Shown in pieces: positions 37,820 through 45,971 of a DNA stretch of 64,000 nucleotides (its first letter is position 1; every line of letters begins with the position of its first letter). Origin of the DNA: an uncultured Balneola sp. (GTDB taxonomy: Bacteria > Bacteroidota > Rhodothermia > Balneolales > Balneolaceae); NCBI GenBank assembly GCA_902529365.1, contig CABZWK010000005.1:62001-126000 (forward strand), written 5' to 3'. Below the pieces are notes generated by a model. That model ran no database searches. It was not told where the DNA came from and saw nothing but the letters and a program-made list of their open reading frames with translations. The position numbers and the translations under genes were made by a program.

Positions 37820-39316
37820 ATGAACGATAACACATCACAAAACCCGATCTTTGTTTGGTTTAGAAACGATCTCCGAATCCATGATAATCCATGTTTACAT
37901 GCTGCAATCCAACAGGGTTTGGTTCAGCCTATCTATCTCTTAGATCCAAGAACATTTCAGGCTACCTCTTTTGGCTTAGCTAGAATGGGGACCCATCGAA
38001 GACGATTTTTACGTGAATCTCTAGAGAGTTTACGCACACAGTTACAGAGTATCGGCTTAGATTTACTCATCTTAAATGCCAAGCCCGAAGAACTTTTTCC
38101 AAAATTGCTTAAGTCAATACCACATGCCAAGCTCTTTTTTTCGTACGAATATGCGTATGAGGAAACACAAATCGAAGCAGTATTAACCTATGAACTTTCT
38201 TCAGTTCAATGGGAAGGATTTTGGACGGGCACGCTAATGGAACCGGATAATCTTCCATTTACCTCCGAAAATTTACCGAATGGGTTTAGTTCATTTCGTA
38301 AAAAAGTAGAAAAATATGCGGACATACCCGAGCCGGTACCTACCCCTAACAAAGCAAATGGCTTACAAAAAAACGATTGGGGGGAGGATCCCTTTGCTCT
38401 TTCGGTTTTTGCTGAACGTGAAAATACAGACCAACATCTAAATGGAATAAAAACGATGGGGCTTACTCCTATGTATCCAGAAGTGGATTTTACGGACGAG
38501 CTCGATTTGCAAAAATCCGAATGGGAGCAATTGTTCGAAGGTGGGGAAGAGGCAGGTTTAGCAAGGTTGGACTACTATTTGTGGCAAACAGATTTCGTTG
38601 CGGCGTATAAAAAAACAAGAAATGGTTTGGTAGGGACGGATTACTCGACCAAGTTTTCGCCCTGGTTGGCTAATGGGAGTTTGTCTGCGCGTATGATTGT
38701 CAGCGAAATACAAAGCTATGAACGCCAACGTACCAAGAATGACTCAACCTATTGGGTTATTTTTGAGTTGTTATGGAGAGATTTTTTCCGATTTGCGGCA
38801 TTAAAATATGGCCAAAAGTGGTTTGAGAAAGGTGGAATACAATCTAATATTCAAGAGTATCAAAACAACCAGGATTATTTTGAGGCCTGGGTTTCGGGAC
38901 GAACAGGCTTTTCATTTATAGATGCCAACATGCTTGAATTAGCTACAACGGGTTTCATGAGTAATCGAGGAAGACAAAATGTGGCTAGTTTTTTTACGCA
39001 AAATTTGAATATGGATTGGCGTTGGGGAGCTGAATATTTTGAGTCCATGTTACTGGATTATGATCCGGCATCTAATTATGGGAATTGGATGTATAATGCC
39101 ACATTAGGCCATGATCCAAGGAACAGATTTTTTAACATTGAATTACAGGCAAATCGTTACGATTCCTCGGGAGAATATGTTATGTTGTGGTGTAGGGAAT
39201 TAAAAAAGGTGCCTTTATCCTTACGTCATAAGCCTTACATATACAATCAATCAATGTTTGTACCACCTATTATTGATTTAGAAAAGAGTTATGAAGAAAT
39301 CAGAAAGAGAGCATAA
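37820..39316 (+). CDS. DASH-type cryptochrome/photolyase
   Basis: A 498-aa flavoprotein. The N-terminal antenna domain starts FVWFRNDLRIHDNPCLHAA; the C-terminal FAD domain has TKFSPWLANGSLSARMI near residue 275, LLWRDFFRFAALKYG near residue 316, then SNRGRQNVASF, NMDWRWGAEYFESMLLDYD and SNYGNWMYNATLG near residue 420, all hallmarks of the DASH group. These repair cyclobutane dimers in single-stranded DNA or act as blue-light receptors. The 88-aa unknown gene overlaps its end, and a DUF2256 gene follows. Confidence 0.95.
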   Translation: MNDNTSQNPIFVWFRNDLRIHDNPCLHAAIQQGLVQPIYLLDPRTFQATSFGLARMGTHRRRFLRESLESLRTQLQSIGLDLLILNAKPEELFPKLLKSIPHAKLFFSYEYAYEETQIEAVLTYELSSVQWEGFWTGTLMEPDNLPFTSENLPNGFSSFRKKVEKYADIPEPVPTPNKANGLQKNDWGEDPFALSVFAERENTDQHLNGIKTMGLTPMYPEVDFTDELDLQKSEWEQLFEGGEEAGLARLDYYLWQTDFVAAYKKTRNGLVGTDYSTKFSPWLANGSLSARMIVSEIQSYERQRTKNDSTYWVIFELLWRDFFRFAALKYGQKWFEKGGIQSNIQEYQNNQDYFEAWVSGRTGFSFIDANMLELATTGFMSNRGRQNVASFFTQNLNMDWRWGAEYFESMLLDYDPASNYGNWMYNATLGHDPRNRFFNIELQANRYDSSGEYVMLWCRELKKVPLSLRHKPYIYNQSMFVPPIIDLEKSYEEIRKRA

Positions 39317-39557
39317 GTTGTATCTGATCCCTGGGAAAAAACCAAAAAGAGATCATCCATTGGATTATAAAAGCGTGAAATCAAACATTTCACAAATTAC
39401 TAGAAGTTTGTTTTCCGATACTTGGCGTAGCTATCTAGACGAGGTGTATATGGTAGCTAGACATGTGAATGAAAACCGTATTAAAACGTTAAATAAGCGT
39501 GAACTTGCGAAAATGAAAATTAGCGCACGTAAAAAGCAGCAAGACCAAGAAGACTAA
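39291..39557 (+). CDS. Hypothetical basic protein in the cryptochrome cluster
   Basis: An 88-aa protein I do not recognise. It is very basic and polar: an N-terminal [22 protein letters not shown], a central helix (about residues 30-65) and a Lys/Arg-rich C-terminal helix. No signal peptide or membrane span. It overlaps the cryptochrome end by 26 bp and ends 11 bp before the DUF2256 frame, so all three are probably one transcript. The charge suggests nucleic-acid binding. Confidence 0.65.
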   Translation: MKKSEREHKLYLIPGKKPKRDHPLDYKSVKSNISQITRSLFSDTWRSYLDEVYMVARHVNENRIKTLNKRELAKMKISARKKQQDQED

Positions 39558-39568
39558 TTTTTATCGGG

Positions 39569-39715
39569 TTGAGGAAATCAGAACTACCAACCAAAATTTG
39601 TCCGATTTGTGAACGGACGTTCACCTGGCGAAAGAAGTGGAGAAAAGACTGGGAGCAAGTTAGATATTGTAGTGAACGTTGTCGACGTTCTAAAAAGACA
39701 GGCGATTCCAAATAA
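39569..39715 (+). CDS. DUF2256 small zinc-finger-like protein
   Basis: A 48-aa frame. The product reads [42 protein letters not shown]: two CxxC-type pairs (C11/C14 and C36/C40) with the WRKKW and YCSxRCR motifs diagnostic of DUF2256. The start is TTG, as no in-frame ATG exists after the upstream stop. DUF2256 genes are often found beside cryptochrome/photolyase genes, as here. The last 26 bp overlap the convergent SDR gene. Function unknown. Confidence 0.82.
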   Translation: MRKSELPTKICPICERTFTWRKKWRKDWEQVRYCSERCRRSKKTGDSK

Positions 39716-40439
39716 AATAGGGAATCAAATTGGCAAGCTCCGCCAAAAGACGCCATCGTTTAGTGATGTAAATTCGCTTTTTCTTCTTTTCTATGCCTTT
39801 AATCATCATCTCAACCGCCCTCTGAGTATTAGCCATCCAAAAAGTGTGAGGATTGTCTCGGGTCATTTCCGAGACCACATAACCAGGTCGTATATCGGTT
39901 ATATCGAGCTTTATTTGTAATGCATTCGCTTTCATCCGAAAACCAGTCATATAATTTGATACGAAGTGTTTACTAGCTGTATACACGGGAGCATGTCCAG
40001 AGGCTAGATGGGATGCGATGGATGACATACCCACGACATGGCCGTGACCTTGCTCTTGGAAGTATGCAAAGGCCCAGTGAAGACCATGTGCAAAAGCACG
40101 TATATTTATATCAATAGTTTGAGCGTCGGATTCCCAAGGAGCTTTAAGGTCATCTCTGCCTACACCAGCATTCAAAATAATACCATCGAGTCCGCCCATG
40201 TCGGAGAGTAGTTTAGTATATGCTTGTGTACTTTCTGCTTCATTGGAAAGGTCTACAGCATAGATGAATACCTTTCCTGGCTTATATTTGAGTTCCTGCT
40301 TTAAAGCAACTAAACGTTCTTTTCTACGAGCTATCAAGCCAACTGTATACCCTTTTTTTGCTAATTGGCGAGCAAGTTCTTCCCCTATACCAGAGCTTGC
40401 GCCAGTGATAAGGTATCGGGGTTGTTGTAGGGAGGACAT
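39690..40439 (-). CDS. Short-chain dehydrogenase/reductase
   Basis: A 249-aa classical SDR with the cofactor loop [11 protein letters not shown] at residues 13-23, NAG near residue 90, and the YxxxK catalytic pair in YTASK near residue 153; RR after the second strand (LIARRKER) suggests NADP(H). The C-terminal end carries a hydrophobic, basic tail. It lies 21 bp after the outer membrane factor gene and may be the last gene of that operon. Substrate unknown. Confidence 0.88.
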   Translation of the reverse strand: MSSLQQPRYLITGASSGIGEELARQLAKKGYTVGLIARRKERLVALKQELKYKPGKVFIYAVDLSNEAESTQAYTKLLSDMGGLDGIILNAGVGRDDLKAPWESDAQTIDINIRAFAHGLHWAFAYFQEQGHGHVVGMSSIASHLASGHAPVYTASKHFVSNYMTGFRMKANALQIKLDITDIRPGYVVSEMTRDNPHTFWMANTQRAVEMMIKGIEKKKKRIYITKRWRLLAELANLIPYFIWNRLSF

Positions 40440-40460
40440 GATTTCAGAATATTATAGAAA

Positions 40461-41777
40461 TTAGTATGATTCAGCATCCAACCAATCTATGATAGGTTCT
40501 TTAGATAGAAGTCCTGTGCTACTTAAATAACCAATATAGCTTTTGACTAATTCGATATACCATTGTTGGTCGATTTCTTTCCAATCCAGTTGCATCTCCT
40601 GCCATTCAAGACCTTTTAGGGGTTCATAATCATCTAATGTTTGAAGGGTTTGCTGCATTTCTTGAAGGTTCATTTGGGAATAGAGATGTTGCAATTCTAT
40701 GTACTTTTCTAGAAGAAGCTGAACATGTGATTTCCAGTAGTACTGTTCAAGAGTGTATTTTTTCTGCTCATTTAAAAGCTCTTGACTACGTTCTTTTTCT
40801 TCTATTGATAAATCCATTAACTCAGCTCGATCTCGTTGAAATAAGGGTAAAGAAATGCCAACTGAAATTCCTACTAAACTCTTGTTGGTTCTATTTGGAA
40901 AATATTCGGTTTGAATAAAACCAACATCAAAATTAACCCGTTCGATGTCCTGCTCTATCTGTGTTTCTTGCACGGCAAGTTGGGCTAAATAGACCTGAAG
41001 AGGTTGCGAGAGAGATTCATTTACTGGATTGAGTATTTTAGCTTGAATATCCTCGGCGTGCACATTGTTGCCTTGTTCCCACGGTATAATGAATTCACCG
41101 ATAGCGTCATCACCCATCTTCGAGCGAATTGTACCATAGAGGTACTCGAGTTTGAGTTCTAAATCGGTCTTTTCACTCCACAGCTTTAACACGTCTGCAT
41201 GGGCCTCTGTAAAGTTTTCTGCATCGAAAAAATCGGCTCCTGGATATTGCTTTAGCCAGGTAATGCGCTGTTGATTAAGGCTAATTCGTTCATCTACAAG
41301 GCTCAGAGCCTGTTGGGTTTCTATCCAATTAATAATGAGCTCATAGCGTTCAAACACTTCTTCTTCTAACGCTTTTGAGGCATCGACTTGAAGCTGCAAT
41401 TTTCTGTTTTGATAGAGCTCTTCTGTTCTTTTTCTAATGAGGGGATTAGTTGGTCGAAATCGAAGATCATAACGTTGATCTTGAGGTTGTAACTCATCAT
41501 TTGAGATGCGAAATTCAATTTCCTCCAATAATGCTGGTCGTGCTTTTGATGGGTTAAGAAGGGTAGCTTGTTCTTGGAAGGTTTGTATGGATTGGTGTTC
41601 CAAGGAAAAACGAATAAATCGGAGACGATCCAGTGTGTCTGACGGGCTAATCTGAGTATTTGGTTTATGGATGGAAGTACCAAATCCAGATGTCGAGACT
41701 ATTAGGGAGGTATATGCCAGAGTGCTTGAACTATGGCCAAAGAGGACGGTTCCAATAAGTAATATGATACATTTCAT
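40461..41777 (-). CDS. TolC-like outer membrane factor
   Basis: About 438 aa from the ATG at 41777 (an upstream TTG is also open). Signal peptide at residues 1-22. Then long alpha-helical hairpins rich in Glu/Gln/Leu, for example near residues 110-185 and 310-370, with VGISVGISLPLFQRDRAELM, a strand-turn-helix segment typical of the second half of OEP/TolC proteins. It starts 1 bp after the membrane fusion gene, so these belong together. Divergent sequence, so the fold is likely but the substrate is unknown. Confidence 0.7.
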   Translation of the reverse strand: MKCIILLIGTVLFGHSSSTLAYTSLIVSTSGFGTSIHKPNTQISPSDTLDRLRFIRFSLEHQSIQTFQEQATLLNPSKARPALLEEIEFRISNDELQPQDQRYDLRFRPTNPLIRKRTEELYQNRKLQLQVDASKALEEEVFERYELIINWIETQQALSLVDERISLNQQRITWLKQYPGADFFDAENFTEAHADVLKLWSEKTDLELKLEYLYGTIRSKMGDDAIGEFIIPWEQGNNVHAEDIQAKILNPVNESLSQPLQVYLAQLAVQETQIEQDIERVNFDVGFIQTEYFPNRTNKSLVGISVGISLPLFQRDRAELMDLSIEEKERSQELLNEQKKYTLEQYYWKSHVQLLLEKYIELQHLYSQMNLQEMQQTLQTLDDYEPLKGLEWQEMQLDWKEIDQQWYIELVKSYIGYLSSTGLLSKEPIIDWLDAESY

Positions 41778-41778
41778 A

Positions 41779-42762
41779 CTACTCAATAATTACTTTCTCT
41801 CCGACGGGAAGTGGATTATCATCTGGAATTTCAACGAATATCTCAAGTCCAAAGGTAGTTATTGAGCTTGAGTTTTGAAGAATGGTAGGGAGGGCTACTA
41901 CCGAACCAAAACCTGTGATAACCCCGGTGCTTGTTAGGCTTGATTGCTCGGAAGACCGAACCAGAACGACATCACCAAGTTGTTTATTTCTATCTTTTTG
42001 ACCGACAAGATAACCTACTATAGAGGTTGGATTACGAGGATTTAATGACAATAGGGGGGTGAAAGAATCTACCTGTTCTTGAGGCTTTACATACACTCGT
42101 TCTATAACACCGTTTGCTTGAGCTACACGGGTTAAATTATCCACCATACGCTCTTTCCATACTAACTCTTGCCGAGCTAATTCTTGCCGAGCACGGATTT
42201 GGGATACATCAAATAGATGTTCTTGGGTCACATCATTCACTCTAATATCAATAGCCTGTAATTCTAAGGAGAGTTGTTGTTTCAGTGATTCAATTTGTAG
42301 CTGTAGTTCGTTGCTTTGATTGGATACATCAGAGGAACTTGTTTCATTGCCGCTGAGTTTCTTCTGAAGGGCTAAACGTTGGGTTAAGACGTTTATATCT
42401 GCACTGAACTCATGCTCTTTTTGTTGCTTTTCGGAATCAAATAAAGCGAGTTCGGATTCAAGTAATTCGCTCTTTTCATCAATCTCTGATTCCATGAGCA
42501 GAAGTTCCTTGCGTAATTTTTCTATGTCCAATTCTAGTTCGGGACTGTACAAAGTAATTAAAGTGTCGCCGGCGGAGATTGTTTTGCCAGGAGATACATA
42601 TGTTTTGATTACTGTAGCCGCACGGTCAGAATTAATGGTGTAGGCATCGGAATAACTAACCCCTAAAAAAGAAGTATTACCCTTGAAGAATTGAGTATTA
42701 ACAAGAAGTAGTGAGACTATTAGTATGCCAGCAAACCAATAAAAAGAGTATTTATGATTCAT
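41779..42762 (-). CDS. HlyD-like membrane fusion protein
   Basis: A 327-aa protein: N-terminal membrane anchor (YWFAGILIVSLLLV), a first lipoyl half (ATVIKTYVSPGKTISAGDTLITLYSPELE, about residues 50-78), a long coiled coil (about residues 80-205), a second lipoyl half (NGVIERVYVKPQEQVDSFTPLLSL) and a beta-barrel end. This is the layout of HlyD/EmrA/MacA-type adaptors joining an inner-membrane pump to an outer-membrane channel. An AGGAG precedes the ATG; it starts 9 bp after the DUF4956 gene. No ABC, RND or MFS pump gene is adjacent. Confidence 0.83.
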   Translation of the reverse strand: MNHKYSFYWFAGILIVSLLLVNTQFFKGNTSFLGVSYSDAYTINSDRAATVIKTYVSPGKTISAGDTLITLYSPELELDIEKLRKELLLMESEIDEKSELLESELALFDSEKQQKEHEFSADINVLTQRLALQKKLSGNETSSSDVSNQSNELQLQIESLKQQLSLELQAIDIRVNDVTQEHLFDVSQIRARQELARQELVWKERMVDNLTRVAQANGVIERVYVKPQEQVDSFTPLLSLNPRNPTSIVGYLVGQKDRNKQLGDVVLVRSSEQSSLTSTGVITGFGSVVALPTILQNSSSITTFGLEIFVEIPDDNPLPVGEKVIIE

Positions 42763-42771
42763 ATGTCGCTC

Positions 42772-43446
42772 CTATATCTCTTCCATGGATTCATTGTAAG
42801 AGATGGATACACGGTCAACTCCATCTAAGGCACGAAGCGCTTCCAATAGTGGGAAATGATCGTTTGGGTAGGGTAAAACGATTGAAAAGCTTGCATTGAT
42901 ACGCTCATCACGTAGAGTAGTACCCTTTTCATGATATTGCTGGGTGTAAGACTGCAGGATTGAACGTACGTTTGTACGGGCATTCGCATCTAGCACGCGT
43001 ATGGTTAGTTCCGCCTTGATTTGTCCTCGAGTAGTAAAGTTGGTAAAGTACAGTACTAGAGCCATCCCACAAAATAAAATGGTCCCTGCAAAAGCAATCG
43101 TGAATCCATACACTCCTACTGCAAGACCACTACTAAGAGAAGCGAATATGAACAATATATTTCTAGGGTCTTGAATTCGAGTCCGAAAACGAATCATGGC
43201 AAGGGCACCAAAGGCGCCAAGGCCACGAGCTAAACTGTCACCTATCGCCATCATAACCATTGCTGCAACGATTGAACCCAGTGCTAGTGATTGGAACAAG
43301 TGTTTTGGGTATTCCGGGCCTGTATAGGTGACACGATGGGTGATCGCAATAAGCGAGGACAGGGCAAATGCCCAAATAAGCGAATAGCCTACATTTATGA
43401 ATGTAGGGTAGTCGTATACCGGCTGATCGGGGAATAACTCAAACAT
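42772..43446 (-). CDS. DUF4956 membrane protein
   Basis: A 224-aa protein with four or five membrane helices in the first half and a soluble C-terminal domain. The conserved core is GSIVAAMVMMAIGDSLARGLGAFGALAMIRFRT, with the IRFR-T-IQDPRN motif near residue 89, matching DUF4956. Elsewhere such genes often sit with VTC-type polyphosphate or CotH-type genes, but neither is present here. The C-terminal ~80 residues look like a ferredoxin-like or ACT-like sensing domain. The first gene of a tripartite-looking set with the membrane fusion and outer membrane proteins. Confidence 0.85.
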   Translation of the reverse strand: MFELFPDQPVYDYPTFINVGYSLIWAFALSSLIAITHRVTYTGPEYPKHLFQSLALGSIVAAMVMMAIGDSLARGLGAFGALAMIRFRTRIQDPRNILFIFASLSSGLAVGVYGFTIAFAGTILFCGMALVLYFTNFTTRGQIKAELTIRVLDANARTNVRSILQSYTQQYHEKGTTLRDERINASFSIVLPYPNDHFPLLEALRALDGVDRVSISYNESMEEI

Positions 43447-43471
43447 GTAGTAAATTTAGAAAAATGAGAGA

Positions 43472-44032
43472 TTAGGCGGTTTTTTCGCCCCAAGACCAAG
43501 AATAAGTTGAACGCCTTGCCCACTCCATAACACCAAAGAAAGCCCCTGAATACAATATATCACTGACTATGGTGCTGCGGAAGAAAGGGATGGCCATTTC
43601 GTAGCAAATAACTAAACCGCTCCAAGTGAGTGGATAATCTGGGTCAGATAACCAAACACCAAAATTAGAGATGATAAAAAATAGTAAGGAAGCACCCACG
43701 GCGCCACCAAGTACTCTAGGCACAGAAACTTTATTTAGTATAGTAGATCCTAGGATTATTATTGCGGCGAAACTTAGATACAACCATCCAAAACCTGGGG
43801 TAAACAAGACAAAATTATTGTAGAACTCAGCATATAAGATATTGTTGACCAATAAATCACTTAGCCAATAAATTCCTAATGGAGCTAAAAAGCCCAATAC
43901 ATTGCGTCCAAAGTACGCCCCCGAAGCGAGAGCCATGGCACCGATAGGCGCGAAATTTACGGGATGTGGGACGAGTCGAGTAACAGCGGCTACTACAAGC
44001 AAGAATAATAAAATGAGATACTTTTTGTTCAT
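43472..44032 (-). CDS. DUF6580-family putative transport protein
   Basis: About 186 aa with 5-6 membrane helices, starting MNKKYLILLFLLVVAAVTRL; the segment HPVNFAPIGAMALASGAYFG and the end WARRSTYSWSWGEKTA are as in DUF6580 (resembling ECF transporter S-components). I choose the ATG at 44032, because the open frame upstream to 44110 crosses a terminator hairpin. It ends 25 bp before the DUF4956 start, so it may be in the same operon. Substrate unknown. Confidence 0.75.
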   Translation of the reverse strand: MNKKYLILLFLLVVAAVTRLVPHPVNFAPIGAMALASGAYFGRNVLGFLAPLGIYWLSDLLVNNILYAEFYNNFVLFTPGFGWLYLSFAAIIILGSTILNKVSVPRVLGGAVGASLLFFIISNFGVWLSDPDYPLTWSGLVICYEMAIPFFRSTIVSDILYSGAFFGVMEWARRSTYSWSWGEKTA

Positions 44033-44060
44033 AACTAAAAGTACAATTTTCCGATTAATA

Positions 44061-44090
44061 AAAAAAAGGCACTGCGTAAACAATGCCTTA
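44061..44090 (-). terminator. Rho-independent terminator after yceI, close upstream of the DUF6580 gene
   Basis: On the minus strand AAGGCATTG and CAGTGCCTT form a 9-bp stem with one G-T pair, then seven T. It ends only 28 bp before the next ATG, which leaves little room for a separate promoter, so it may partly read through or act as an attenuator. Confidence 0.75.
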
Positions 44091-44135
44091 AAGTAATGGG
44101 TTATCAGCACTAAGTTGAAAATAATTTCAAAAAAC

Positions 44136-44738
44136 TTAGTTTTTCTGTGCTTTTACCTCTACATCTATTTTTACTTTAATTTCATCGGCAACAACCGCGT
44201 CAGAAATCCAATCGCCAGCACCTACATTATAATCGTTGCGTAGGAGTGAAAATTCAGACTCAAATCCAGCTATCAATATGTTTTCTTGCCTTGGGCTATT
44301 CATTATGCCTAATAATGTGAAAGGCATTACAAAATCAGTGCTTACACCCTTGATGGTCAGGGTTCCATGGGCTTCGAAGTTGTTGTCACCTTTAGAAACT
44401 ATTTTTTCACTGGAAAAGGTGATGTATGGATATATATCAGACTGGAAAAAATCAGCTGATTGTAAATGGCCATCCCGTCGTTCGTTCTTGGTATTGATGG
44501 ATTTTACATCGATCTGCACGTTTATACTGGACTCTTCTAGATTTTCAGGATCAAAATTGACTTCGGCATCAAACTGCTCAAATGCGCCAGGAACACTTGT
44601 AAAAAAGTGTTTGGCCTCAAAGGTAATGGAGGTATGTGATTTATTTACGGTCCAAGATATTGTTGCGTAACGGATAGCGGCAAAACTTGCAGCGCCAAGA
44701 ATAAGTAGTGTAAAAATAAAAAGATGGTTCTTTTTCAT
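44136..44738 (-). CDS. YceI family periplasmic protein
   Basis: A 200-aa protein with an N-terminal signal peptide (FIFTLLILGAASFAA) and a YceI lipocalin-like beta-barrel: WTVNKSHTSITFEAKHFF, VDVKSINTKNERRDGHLQS, FFQSDIYPYITFSSEKI, HGTLTIKGVS. YceI proteins bind isoprenoid or amphiphilic ligands in the periplasm. It is complete. A palindrome and a decayed gene lie upstream; a terminator lies downstream. Confidence 0.92.
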   Translation of the reverse strand: MKKNHLFIFTLLILGAASFAAIRYATISWTVNKSHTSITFEAKHFFTSVPGAFEQFDAEVNFDPENLEESSINVQIDVKSINTKNERRDGHLQSADFFQSDIYPYITFSSEKIVSKGDNNFEAHGTLTIKGVSTDFVMPFTLLGIMNSPRQENILIAGFESEFSLLRNDYNVGAGDWISDAVVADEIKVKIDVEVKAQKN

Positions 44739-44898
44739 TGTGAATCGTTTTTTAATGAATAGGTTTGTGAATCAGTTGTAAGGTTTACATGAGGAAAATA
44801 GGAAACATGCCAATAATTAATGGTGGGTACAATCGCATAATTTCAAGTGAACCTATTACTATAACACGTATTGTATTAAAAAATTAAATAAATATAGA

Positions 44899-44922
44899 AA
44901 ATAGTTTAATATTAAACTATTT
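44899..44922. repeat. 24-bp perfect palindrome at the BrkB pseudogene end
   Basis: AAATAGTTTAAT followed by ATTAAACTATTT is a perfect 12+12 palindrome that overlaps the last codon. It can form an AT-only hairpin, and on the minus strand the right side is T-rich. It is likely a terminator of the decayed gene. Confidence 0.6.
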
Positions 44923-45777
44923 AGTAGCGATCAATTTTTGCGCGTAATAATATTGCGCTAAGTACAAATAAAATAGATAGGTAGAAAACCCACAGTGCCA
45001 GAACAATGATGACAGTATAGCCTTGATAAACGAATTCATAGCGCGACATGGCATAACTTAGATAGAGGCTTAAAAGTAGTTTCGCACTTTCAAAGAGCAC
45101 GGTGAACAAGGCGGCCCCTTGCAATGCGTCGGATATGGATATTTCCCGTTCACTCATGAAACGGAAGATTACAAAGGCGAGCACATAGGTAAATAATAAG
45201 GGCAGTGACATGTCGAGTACTTCATAGACCCATGGTAGTTCGATGACAATCTCGGTTAGTGGAACAGCAATGGTGCGCAGTTCGAATTATGAAACAAAAG
45301 AGACTAAGAGACTGAAAAACAAAAACACTGTACCTAGTAGTCCAAGCCCTAAAAAATTTGCCAATATACTTTTAAGTGGATGACTTCTCTTTTGTATATC
45401 AAAAACATTGAACAGGACATTTTTGAGGCTGTGAAATAAACTTTGGGTGAAAAAAAGCATAATTATTATACCTGTGATACATAGTACATTCCTACTTTGT
45501 ATCATTGGTGCTAACAATGCCTGTACTATACGTTCACTTTCAACAGTAACGGAATTTGTTTGTTCGTAGGTAATATCCGGAATTAGTTCGGTGCCGTATC
45601 GCACTAGCTCCGCATAGGCCGCATCAATAGAGAGTACATATCCAATGATTGATATGAGAATAAGGGTGAAGGGGATTGCGCAAATAAACAAATTAAACGT
45701 AACGGCAGAAGCATTAAAGATGACATCAACCTGTTTAACTAGTTCTATAACTCTACTCTAATATGCACGTAAGCCAT
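44921..45777 (-). pseudogene. YihY/BrkB family membrane protein, broken by an in-frame stop
   Basis: Two segments in the same frame, 45691-45287 and 45211-44921, plus the 25 intervening codons, together read as one YihY/BrkB (UPF0761) protein with several membrane helices (NLFICAIPFTLILISIIGYVLS, then LPLLFTYVLAFVIFRFM, and ALWVFYLSILFVLSAILL). A TAA at 45289-45287 interrupts it. Upstream homologous codons (VDVIFNASAVTFN) run to about 45757 with no in-frame ATG; an ATG at 45777 is in another frame, which suggests a second lesion near 45750. Either a young pseudogene or sequence errors. Confidence 0.72.
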
Positions 45778-45971
45778 TTTTTGACATGGTACAAGCCAGA
45801 ATTCAATGTATGTTGATACTAAAGTAGCATTAAAGCCTTAAAAAGTCATCACACTTCCTAGTCAGACATAAAAATAGAGTATGCTTGCTGTGTTTTTAAG
45901 TCATGGGTTTGGTATGTTTCACCGATAGCATGGAACCAATTTGTTGAATAGATTTTGTTAGCACCCCTCCC

